Shown here: piece by piece, positions 45,754 through 53,700 of the stretch | Layout: every line of letters starts with the position of its first letter | Position numbering within the stretch: the stretch's first letter is position 1 | Assembly: GCF_008386505.1 (NCBI RefSeq) | Contig: NZ_VUNZ01000001.1 | Location: 1,481,937-1,545,936 of the forward strand | Length of the DNA: 64,000 nucleotides | Reading direction: 5' to 3' | From: Chryseobacterium sediminis | GTDB lineage: Bacteria; Bacteroidota; Bacteroidia; Flavobacteriales; Weeksellaceae | Translations under genes and position numbers: made by a program | The notes under the pieces: model-generated | The model's input: the letters and a program-made list of their open reading frames with translations, nothing else | What the model was told of the DNA's origin: nothing | Databases searched by the model: none

Positions 45754-46662
45754 TTAGGCTTCCAAGAGATTAAGAATAGCTTCATCAAAACCCGGAAATG
45801 AAAACTGAAACCCGCCTTTAATCAATCTTTCAGGGTATACATTACGGCTTTTCAACAGTAATTCGGTTTCTGTTTTGAGCAATAAGGAAGCAATTTCCAA
45901 CTGCCAGACCGGAGCATTAAGCCCGAAAGGCACTTTCAATTCTTTTCTCAATTTTTTCATCATATTATCATTGGAAAGCGGAGCCGGAGCAGTTATATTG
46001 ATAGCTCCTGACATATCCTCATGTTGAATAATCCAGTCTAAGGCTTTACAAAAATCATCGATATGAATCCAGCTTACCATCTGATTTCCCTGGCCCTGCT
46101 TTCCTCCTAAGAACAGCTTTGTAACCATTTTCAGCTTTGGAAAAGCACCACCATTATTTCCAAGAACAATTGATGTACGAAGAGCTATTTTTCTCATCCC
46201 TTCATTTTTAAATGCAAAGAATTCTCTTTCCCAGCTTTTGCAGATATTCATTGAAAAATCATCTCCGATAATTCCGTTTTCTTCAGTATTCAGATGCTGT
46301 TCAGAATGAACGTAAATGGTTGCAGAACTGGCATTCATCCAAATTTTTGGTTTTTCAGAACACTGGTTTACAGCTTCCTGCAATATTTTCGTGCTGTTAA
46401 TCCTTGAAGAATAGATTTCTTGTTTATTTTTCTCGTGATACCGGCAGTCTACAGATTTTCCTGTAAGGTTGATCAAAACATCTGCTTTTTCCAAACTGTT
46501 TTTCCATTCGCCTAATGTTTTAGCGTCCCAATAAATTTCGTTTTTACGTTGAGGTTTACGGGTCAGGATATAGACTTGGTTTCCTTTTTCTGTAAAGTAT
46601 TTTTCTAAGTTTTCACCAAGAAATCCGGAGCCTCCGGCGATGATTATTTTCATTGTTTTCAA
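45754..46662 (-). CDS. TIGR01777-type NAD(P)-binding epimerase-like protein
   Basis: The 302-residue protein has the Rossmann motif GGSGFLGENLEKYF, INLTGKSVDCRYHEKNKQEI, SSATIY and a C-terminal VYPERLIKGGFQF, all typical of this SDR-like group (distantly like YfcH). The reaction is unknown; members are often linked to chlorophyll or cell-division loci in other phyla. It is the last gene of the GbsR-headed cluster. An in-frame Met three codons later is an alternative start. Confidence 0.9.
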   Translation of the reverse strand: MKTMKIIIAGGSGFLGENLEKYFTEKGNQVYILTRKPQRKNEIYWDAKTLGEWKNSLEKADVLINLTGKSVDCRYHEKNKQEIYSSRINSTKILQEAVNQCSEKPKIWMNASSATIYVHSEQHLNTEENGIIGDDFSMNICKSWEREFFAFKNEGMRKIALRTSIVLGNNGGAFPKLKMVTKLFLGGKQGQGNQMVSWIHIDDFCKALDWIIQHEDMSGAINITAPAPLSNDNMMKKLRKELKVPFGLNAPVWQLEIASLLLKTETELLLKSRNVYPERLIKGGFQFSFPGFDEAILNLLEA

Positions 46663-46674
46663 ATTTAAAGGTTT

Positions 46675-46704
46675 TAACCACAGATTTGCACAGATGTTTG
46701 TGGA
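46675..46704 (+). repeat. Short dispersed repeat module (CACAGATG)
   Basis: TAACCACAGATTTGCACAGA TGTTTGTGG matches the module at 3488, 13990 and 21535. It lies in the 57-base gap between the epimerase-like gene and the DUF2071 gene, inside an otherwise tight cluster. Confidence 0.55.
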
Positions 46705-46719
46705 TAGAATATGCTTATT

Positions 46720-47424
46720 TTAGCTGATATATTTCTTTGTTTTCACCTGAATTTCTGAGCCTTCGGCAAGCATTACTGAAATAGGTTCCTGATGATTCAG
46801 GCATTCAAAGTCATTTCCGTAATTTTTTTGAAAATCAATATCGAGCTGATGGTTTTTTATAGTGTAGCAATTCCATTTTGGGTGGCATACTTCATATTCA
46901 GAGGTTGTATTTTCTTTTTTTGTAAAGCCAAAATAATGTTCTGTGATAAATTCAAATTCGGAGTTTTCTTCCATAGGTTTTGCCGTACTGTCTGCCATAA
47001 TTTCAATGGAATGCCAGCTTTTATCTTTCCATGAATACCGGATCAGCAGTTCACCTTCTTTTTTATGAATCTGGTTTTTCATCGGCATTGTGTGATAATT
47101 TTCTTTGTATACCGTATTAGCGACAAAGCTTAATGCGGATTTGGGAACTATCTCCTTGATAAAAACCACCCCTCTTTTCCAGATTCCGTTTTCTTTTTTC
47201 TTTACATAAAATCTTAGGTTTACTTCTTCAAAGTTCCGGTGAAAAGGGATGGGTAATCCCAGTAGTTTTGTATTTAAAAACATAAATCCCACTAAGCTTA
47301 CATAACATCTGCCTTCGTAAAAATCGAGTTCTGTACCTTTTGGTAAGTAAGGCATTAAAATATTAGGATCAATTTCGTAATTGATGATGGCCAATTTTCG
47401 CCATTCTGCTTTTAAAAAGTTCAT
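46720..47424 (-). CDS. DUF2071 (YqjF-like) protein
   Basis: The 234-residue protein matches the DUF2071/YqjF family, with EIDPNILMPYLPKGTELDFY and CYVSLVGFMFLNTKLLG near the start and RRGVVFIKEIVPKSAL-like (KRGVVFIKEIV) in the middle. The fold is a beta-barrel; function is unknown. In flavobacteria such genes often lie with SRPBCC, DCC and epimerase-like genes, as here, which suggests a shared envelope or fatty-acid stress role, but that is inference. Confidence 0.85.
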   Translation of the reverse strand: MNFLKAEWRKLAIINYEIDPNILMPYLPKGTELDFYEGRCYVSLVGFMFLNTKLLGLPIPFHRNFEEVNLRFYVKKKENGIWKRGVVFIKEIVPKSALSFVANTVYKENYHTMPMKNQIHKKEGELLIRYSWKDKSWHSIEIMADSTAKPMEENSEFEFITEHYFGFTKKENTTSEYEVCHPKWNCYTIKNHQLDIDFQKNYGNDFECLNHQEPISVMLAEGSEIQVKTKKYIS

Positions 47425-47442
47425 AATACTGTGTTTTTTAGG

Positions 47443-47919
47443 TTAAAAAATGGCAATTCCGTCGCGGGTAGAAGATTCTGCTATGGTTTTGATCATCTCG
47501 TTTCTTTTGAGCAGAAAATCTTTGAGATATCCTGTAAGAAAAATAACATTAAACAGTTTTCCTATGATCCCGAATGGAGATTCAAATTCAAAAATATCAG
47601 TCATTAATGTTCTCCCGTTTACAGATTTAAAAATATGCCTGTGCCGCATAGATTTGAAGGCTCCTTTCTGCATCACATCAATAAACTGAACCGGTTTTTC
47701 CATGCTGACAATTTTCGTAGTGAGGTTTTGGTATACTCCCAGATGTTTTGCCCGCCAGGTTACGGTTTCGTTTTCTTCAATCAGCCCTGAAGTACGTCCT
47801 GCAATTGCTTTTTCATGAGATGTTGAGGTTGACTGCTGATGCAGATCAATATTTCTTGCCAGATCAAAAACATAGTGAATATCTGCATTAATTACTGTAT
47901 TCAAATAGATTGTTGACAT
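47443..47919 (-). CDS. SRPBCC (START-like) ligand-binding protein
   Basis: The 158-residue protein has the SRPBCC pattern: INADIHYVFDLARNIDLHQQ, a ligand-cavity strand ENETVTWRAKHLGVYQNLTT and a C-terminal helix YLKDFLLKRNEMIK. Members bind hydrophobic ligands; the group containing this pattern is often described as cell-division inhibitor-like because of its link to SulA-family epimerases. The gene lies 18 bases after the DUF2071 gene's upstream border. Ligand unknown. Confidence 0.8.
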   Translation of the reverse strand: MSTIYLNTVINADIHYVFDLARNIDLHQQSTSTSHEKAIAGRTSGLIEENETVTWRAKHLGVYQNLTTKIVSMEKPVQFIDVMQKGAFKSMRHRHIFKSVNGRTLMTDIFEFESPFGIIGKLFNVIFLTGYLKDFLLKRNEMIKTIAESSTRDGIAIF

Positions 47920-47938
47920 TTCAGAGGTATTAAGTTTT

Positions 47939-48763
47939 TTAAATTTTAAATTCTATGGTTGTCAGAATAATGATAGCCAGTGCTGTTATCCTAAACAACA
48001 TCCAGGAGATGGTAGGAAGAAAGTTCAGTTGAAGTATTCTGCATCTTCTTATATGTTCCAGAAACATGATCAATACTACAATTCCAAAGTATATGATGTG
48101 AAAAAAGGGAGTAAACCCTGTCATCAGTGCAGGAATTAAAAGTAAAGTCCCGATTAAGGATACAGTCATCATATTTCCGATATAATCCCAGATTTTATCT
48201 TTGAGATAAGCTTTTAAAAAGAGGGTCTGCCAAACGATCTGGCCAAGGCAAACTGCAAATTCTCTCAGAAAATTCCGTTCTAAATTAAAGCCCAGCTTTA
48301 CAGAAAATTCACTTAGAATATATGCTGAAAAAATAACAACAAAACTGATGTAGACCATTCTGTATTTCATGTTAAAATCCGGAATACAAGATTGCTCTGT
48401 ATTATCTTTTGGGGAAGGAATAATCTGTTTCCGATTGTAAGAAACGAAGGAATACAGCTTTTGAAAAAACCAATACAGAGGTTTTATGCGAGCAATTTTT
48501 TCCAACATAGGAAAAGAGTTTCCAATGATAAGAAGCAGGCTGTCTAATCCGTAAACGACTTCATTTTTGTTGTGATCTACGAGAGCAATTTCATTTTTCG
48601 CCCGATTGAAATCGATTAGATTTTTATTTTTACCAGAGAGTTCTGTAAATGCTTCTCTTCCATCTTCATCCAGCATTCCACATTTTGTAAAACCTTTGGA
48701 ATAAAGATTACACATCGGACATTCATTGTCGTAGATCAGAGTGTGGTTTTTGAGCGTTTTCAT
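47939..48763 (-). CDS. DCC family thiol-disulfide protein with membrane domain
   Basis: The 274-residue protein starts with the DCC motif: HTLIYDNECPMCNLYSKGF, with C15-PM-C18, the thioredoxin-like CxxC of DUF393. After about 125 residues come four to five hydrophobic segments (MVYISFVVIFSAYILSEF and later). A membrane-bound redox role is likely. Its stop overlaps the next upstream gene start by 4 bases (ATGA type). Confidence 0.85.
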   Translation of the reverse strand: MKTLKNHTLIYDNECPMCNLYSKGFTKCGMLDEDGREAFTELSGKNKNLIDFNRAKNEIALVDHNKNEVVYGLDSLLLIIGNSFPMLEKIARIKPLYWFFQKLYSFVSYNRKQIIPSPKDNTEQSCIPDFNMKYRMVYISFVVIFSAYILSEFSVKLGFNLERNFLREFAVCLGQIVWQTLFLKAYLKDKIWDYIGNMMTVSLIGTLLLIPALMTGFTPFFHIIYFGIVVLIMFLEHIRRCRILQLNFLPTISWMLFRITALAIIILTTIEFKI

Positions 48764-49122
48764 AATTGTGATTTATAAGATTCATAAGTATTGTAGCAGT
48801 CGTAAACATATGCTGCTGCCATCACGGGGCTATATAAAAGAGCAGCCATTAAAACATATCCAAAAAAATCATTGATGTGTTTCTCTGTGAACAAGATTGT
48901 TACAATATTCCAGACCGGTACTATTACAATTCCATATGCGATATACAAGGCTGATTTTTTTGTTCTAAGAAATAGTTTGATTATGAAACTTATCAATTGA
49001 GGAATTCCAACTATAAAATAAAACAGAATAAATCCCGACAAGCCACCAAATATAAAAGCCAGTGGCCCAATTATTATAAAGAGTAGCTGAAGATAATAAT
49101 CATATTTTGCAAATGTTTTCAT
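48760..49122 (-). CDS. Small membrane protein of unknown function
   Basis: The 120-residue product has three or four hydrophobic segments (LQLLFIIIGPLAFIFGGLSG, ALYIAYGIVIVPVWNIVTIL and a last one with YVLMAALLYSPVMAAAYVY). The ATG overlaps the DCC gene region by 4 bases, so it is co-translated with it. No family is recognised. The gene follows one of three shared palindromes. Confidence 0.65.
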   Translation of the reverse strand: MKTFAKYDYYLQLLFIIIGPLAFIFGGLSGFILFYFIVGIPQLISFIIKLFLRTKKSALYIAYGIVIVPVWNIVTILFTEKHINDFFGYVLMAALLYSPVMAAAYVYDCYNTYESYKSQL

Positions 49123-49134
49123 GGCAATAATTGT

Positions 49135-49197
49135 TTAAAGTGATCCTTTTCTTCTGAAATAAATAATCAGGAATAAGTGAATGATTAAATTTTTCAT
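49135..49197 (-). CDS. Possible 20-residue small membrane peptide
   Basis: A frame from ATG 49195-49197 reads MKNLIIHLFLIIYFRRKGSL and stops at 49135-49137. It is hydrophobic with a basic end, and lies between an operator-like palindrome and the gene at 48760-49122. It could be a real small membrane peptide or a chance ORF. Confidence 0.25.
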   Translation of the reverse strand: MKNLIIHLFLIIYFRRKGSL

Positions 49198-49217
49198 AAT
49201 TATTATTAATTTTATAT

Positions 49218-49245
49218 TTTCAGTAATTTTTGAAATATAATTTCA
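49218..49245 (-). promoter_or_regulatory. Shared palindromic operator, copy 1
   Basis: TTTCA-N8-TGAAA-N5-TTTCA, with the core CAGTAATTTTTGAAA. It lies upstream of the 48760-49122 gene. The core recurs at 49975 and 50591. Likely binding site of the GbsR/MarR protein encoded at 50037. Confidence 0.6.
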
Positions 49246-49254
49246 AATAAAAAG

Positions 49255-49923
49255 CTAGTTTCTTTTCACGTGAAGAATTTCAACCAAATCCAAATATCTT
49301 TTGTGAGAAATGATAAACAATCCATTATGATTAAACTGCTCTCTCATATCTTCAAGACTATCATTTTTGTTGATATAATGAAAAAGTTTCCCAAATTCGT
49401 TTCCAAAAATTTTTGAAACAAGTACTTCAATATACCATTTCACACAACTAAATCTCCATGGTGTTTTGGGCTTTACAAATTCTACGATCATAATCTCTCC
49501 TTTTTCATCAATGATTCTTGATAACTCATCCACAAAAATCTTTTTATTGTTTTCCTCTATTGTTTTTGTCCCGTAAGAGCAAAGTATAATATCCATAGAT
49601 CTGTCCGGAATTTGGTTTTTGAAGAAATCATCCTGAATCTGATTTATTGTGAGCTTCTTTTTAAATGTTGAAAAAAGTTTCATATTCATTGCTGAAGAAA
49701 AATCTAAGGTTACAATTTTCGTATTTTCATTGTGATCCTTTAGAAATTCCAAATTTTCACCTTGTCCACTCATCAGATCAAGAACTCTTTTATCCCTATA
49801 GTTTTTTACTTTTTGAACAGCCATCTTTCTGAATAGTCTGGTAAAACCTAAAGATGCAATTTCATTGATGTAGTATCTAGGCTGTATACGGTCAAAATAT
49901 TGTTGTAGATCATTCATTTTCAA
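49255..49923 (-). CDS. Class I SAM-dependent methyltransferase
   Basis: The 222-residue protein has the SAM-binding glycine motif VLDLMSGQGENLEFL (about 48-62), then IVTLDFSSAMN and DIILCSYGTKTIEEN. The layout is close to UbiE/COQ5-like and phospholipid N-methyltransferases. The YRDKRV start region precedes it. It may methylate a lipid or quinone. It sits in the GbsR-headed cluster, 113 bases after the regulator, with its own operator-like palindrome upstream. Confidence 0.88.
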   Translation of the reverse strand: MKMNDLQQYFDRIQPRYYINEIASLGFTRLFRKMAVQKVKNYRDKRVLDLMSGQGENLEFLKDHNENTKIVTLDFSSAMNMKLFSTFKKKLTINQIQDDFFKNQIPDRSMDIILCSYGTKTIEENNKKIFVDELSRIIDEKGEIMIVEFVKPKTPWRFSCVKWYIEVLVSKIFGNEFGKLFHYINKNDSLEDMREQFNHNGLFIISHKRYLDLVEILHVKRN

Positions 49924-49974
49924 ATTGAGATTTATTATTAGTTTAAAAAAATAAACATTTTATAAATTTTATAT

Positions 49975-50004
49975 TTTCAGTAATTTTTGAAACTTTATTT
50001 GAAA
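49975..50004 (-). promoter_or_regulatory. Shared palindromic operator, copy 2
   Basis: TTTCA-N8-TGAAA with the core CAGTAATTTTTGAAA, then TTTGAAA. It lies upstream of the methyltransferase gene. Same core as 49218 and 50591. Confidence 0.6.
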
Positions 50005-50036
50005 TAAAAAAGGATTTTCATCCTCTTTCAATTTTC

Positions 50037-50540
50037 TTATTTCAACAGATTGGTAATCTTCCCTACCAGCCAGTGATCATCACTTTTAATCGCCAGATCC
50101 ATAATATTATTGATCTTTCCGGTTACCGAACTGAAGTCGTTCATCAGCTTGATAAATTCCTGAGCTTCTTCTGAGTCTTTATCCTCAATATTCTTTAATT
50201 CTTCAAGAAAAGAAATCACAGGCTCAATTTCCCTTTTTCTGCGTTCTTTCGTAATTTGTTTGAAGAGATACCAAACATCTTTTTCTGCAACAAAATATTC
50301 TTTACGGTCACCTTTCACAAATTCTTTTTTCACAATTCCCCAGTCGATCAGTGCGCGAAGATTCATATTGGCATTTCCTCTTGAAATCTCCAGCTGTTCC
50401 ATTACTTCATCAGTAGAAAGAGGTTTTCCGCTAGCCAAAAGCAGGGCATGTACCTGTGCCATCGTACGGTTGATTCCCCAATTGGTAGCAAAGGTTCCCC
50501 AGGTCTGAATGTATTTTTCTTTTGCTTCTGAAAGTTGCAT
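50037..50540 (-). CDS. GbsR/MarR-like winged-helix transcriptional regulator
   Basis: The 167-residue protein has a winged helix-turn-helix (KPLSTDEVMEQLEISRGNAN, then LIDWGIVKKEFVKGDRKEYF) and a helical C-terminal half (QITKERRKREIEPVISFLEE), matching the GbsR-type subfamily of MarR repressors. It heads the cluster ending at 45754. A copy of the shared palindrome lies at 50591 upstream of it, which suggests autoregulation together with the genes it heads. Confidence 0.9.
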   Translation of the reverse strand: MQLSEAKEKYIQTWGTFATNWGINRTMAQVHALLLASGKPLSTDEVMEQLEISRGNANMNLRALIDWGIVKKEFVKGDRKEYFVAEKDVWYLFKQITKERRKREIEPVISFLEELKNIEDKDSEEAQEFIKLMNDFSSVTGKINNIMDLAIKSDDHWLVGKITNLLK

Positions 50541-50590
50541 TTTGTTTTCCTTTTAGATTTCTGTAACAAATGTAATTATATTTTTTGAAT

Positions 50591-50608
50591 CTTCAATAAT
50601 TTTTGAAA
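50591..50608 (-). promoter_or_regulatory. Shared palindromic operator, copy 3
   Basis: CTTCA-N8-TGAAA with the core CAATAATTTTTGAAA; 14 of 15 core bases equal copies 1 and 2. It lies 51 bases upstream of the regulator gene itself. Confidence 0.6.
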
Positions 50609-50640
50609 ATTAATTTTAAAAGATTTGATTGCCTAGTTTT

Positions 50641-50677
50641 TTATCCTTGTCAACGTTTAAAATCTTGACAAGGATAA
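50641..50677. repeat. Palindromic repeat, CCTTGTCAA family, copy 2
   Basis: TTATCCTTGTCAA and TTGACAAGGATAA form a perfect 13-bp stem around an 11-base loop. The arms share CCTTGTCAA/TTGACAAGG with the element at 6640. It follows the alpha-2-macroglobulin gene stop and could end its transcript. Confidence 0.7.
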
Positions 50678-50713
50678 ATTCCTGAGAATGTCTGTTTTTG
50701 AAGTTTAAAAAAA

Positions 50714-53700
50714 TTAAGGTTCAATACTCGCTGTAATCCCCTGATTCCAATATTTTGCTTCCGGCATATAATACAGATAGACATTGCTTGATTTACCTGT
50801 ATAAGTTCCCGCAAATTCCACTTTGAGATCGAGATTGATGGTTTTCTTTTCCTCGGCATTGAAATGTTCCCAGTAAAGTACCAGATAGTTGTCAAAGATT
50901 TCATAGTAAGAAATCTGTTTTTTATCAATCAGGTCTTTCAGCAAGGCATTATGTAAGGTTAAGCCTGCAGGAATACCAATCTTCGCTATCGTCATTGGCA
51001 GCTGGCCGTTGATTTTGTTTTTAACGGTAACTGTCATTCTGTTGGTCTCTCCTACTCTGGACACCGTGGATTTTAGTTTTGTTTCCATCATAACAGGAAT
51101 ATCTTTGCTTTCCGGTGCCTGAAGGGTATAATACTGGTAATCTAATTTATAAGGCAGTCCATTTTTGGCGGGATAATGAATACTGATCTTATTTTCTCCG
51201 GCTTTATATGCTGATGAAAGGCTGATATTAGGATAAGTATTAGCTTTATTGATGGTGATAACCGGTCTTTCAGTTCCGTATAATTTTTCATTTTTAGAGA
51301 AAAACTCAGACAATGCCTGTATTGCCAACGTTGTTGCCTGGGTAGAACCGAACCCGTAATATCCATTGAAATTAATAAGCCTGTCTACAGCTTCAGCAAT
51401 CTTCAACTGATTCAGTTTGTCATCTTTCTGAAGGGCTATGATGTATAATGAAAGAGTTTCCGCATCGGCAGACATTCCCCAGGAGCCTGTAAAAGTTGTG
51501 TTGGATTTTGCATTCTTCATTTCATATTGTTTCTCCAGCATCTTCATCAGATCGTCATACCCCTTCTGTTTTCCCAAATGAGCGGCGGTATTGGCAAGTA
51601 ATGCCAGCTGATAGGTATCTTTTGTAGCCAAAGCTCTTTTCATCAAAACTTTAAAGGAATCTTCAATTTCATTTTTAAAGCCTAGTTTGGATAAAGCATA
51701 GATAACATACATATTTCTTGACCAGTAATATTCTGAAAAATCTCTTTTTAGTTCATAGCCTTTTCTTACTTCAAATAATCCGTTTGTATTCTTTTTGGAT
51801 AAAATGAATGAGGAAAGTCCCTGAATAAGCTTAGCATCCGGATTCACATACTTTTTTAAATCTGTAAATTCCAGTAACGCAAATGCGGAAAGTGCCACAT
51901 CTGATTCCTCACTGTTGAAATACCCGAAACCTCCGTCTCTGTTTTTATAGCTCAGCATTTTCTGGAATCCTTTTTTCATGTTTTTAACTATAAGATTCTC
52001 CGTTGCTGTATCAATTTTTTTTCCTGATTTTAAGTAATCCAGAATGAACATATTAGGATATACTGTTGATGAAAGCTGTTCAAAGCATCCGTAAGGCTCT
52101 CTTTTCAGCTGATCAATATTTGCAAACAACTGTAAAGCTGTATTTTCAAATACATAATATGAGGAATACAGGCTTCCGTTGATATATTCCGGAATATTGA
52201 TTTTGATATCTTCTGTTTTGTTATTGATGATGGAAAACTGATGCGGGAATCCTTTCTCTTCTACTTTAAACGGAAGAATCATTGTTTCCCTGAAATCTCC
52301 GGATCTTATGGTAAACTGAATATTGGAATCCACAATCTCATCGGTCTGTATTTTGACAAATAATCTTCCTGATTCTAATGGTTTCAGGGTAATAAGACTA
52401 TCTGAACGAATTAGTTTTACATGATTGGGAACAATCACATCCATTGTCATTTTTCTGATTTCCGAAGAATTATTTTTTATCACAACAGGAATCGCCATCT
52501 GATCTGTTCTTGTCAGGTATTCTGGAATTTTAGCATCTATTGAGATAAGGCTCTGTGCGGCATAAGTAGTTTCATCATTTCCAACAAGTCCTGATGCAGC
52601 AATACCTTCTGTCATAACTCTAAAAGTGGAGTTGGCATCAGAATTATAAAATTCCACTTTTGCTTTTCCGTTTTTATCAGTTTCTACTACAGGATTCCAG
52701 TAAAGAGCTTCTCTGTAATCGAAACGGTAGGAGGTATTGGTGGTTTTATATTCCGGATAGGCAAATTCTCTTGATCCCGCGTATGATATAAGCCTTCCTT
52801 GTGGTAGGGCTTCAACAGCAATATAAGATTTCGGGGTAATATCAAAACTGATTTTTGAGTTGTTGTTTTTATTTGAATTTACAATCACTACTCCATTCAC
52901 AGCTCTGCTTCCATAAATAGCGGTAGCAGCCGCATCTTTGAGAATGGTGATACTATTGATGTCATTCGGATTTATGATGGTGTTGAAGTTTTCTACAGGA
53001 GTTCCATCTACAATGAACAATGGGCTCTTATTGGCAATGGATGCTGCTCCCCTTATTCTTATTTGGGTACTGGCTCCGGACTGTCCCGCTGGCGTAATTA
53101 TCAATCCGGCCGCTTTTCCGCTTAGTAATGAAGTTACATTGGGATTCTGAATCTCCATCGAAGACACTATTGTTGTAGAAGTGATCGCAGTTTTATCTCT
53201 TTTCAAATTGTATCCTAAAACGACAACTTCTTCAATCCTTTTATTCCGAATAGTATCTTTTCCTGATGTGGGTTTATTTAGTGATTGAGTATTATTCCTG
53301 TTTTCTATTTTTATCTCTTCTTTTCTTTCAGCTTCTTTTACAATTTCTTCTACATCAATATTGGAGAGCTTCTGCTTCACAAAAGGGTTAATATCCAAAT
53401 TGTAAGACAATATTCTTATTTTCAATTGATGTTTAGGCTGAGAGGATCTGGCTATTATTTTATATGAATTACCTGCATTCAGATCTGAAAAATAAAAACG
53501 TCCATTTTCCTCAGCGGTTTGTTTAAGAATTTTTTTGTTATCTGTGTTCAAGAGAAAAACATCTGCTTTTACAGGTTTCTTGTTTTCATCTTCTACCACT
53601 CCATAAATTGTATTTTTCTTTTCGGGCAGGTATTTGTATTTATGGGTTTTCAGAACTTCAGGAATCAGTTCAAAATACCGGTAACCGTTTGTAAGCATCA

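Noticed and set aside
49198-49254. tRNA or riboswitch in the operator region
   Set aside because: The palindromes explain the sequence; no cloverleaf or known aptamer was seen.
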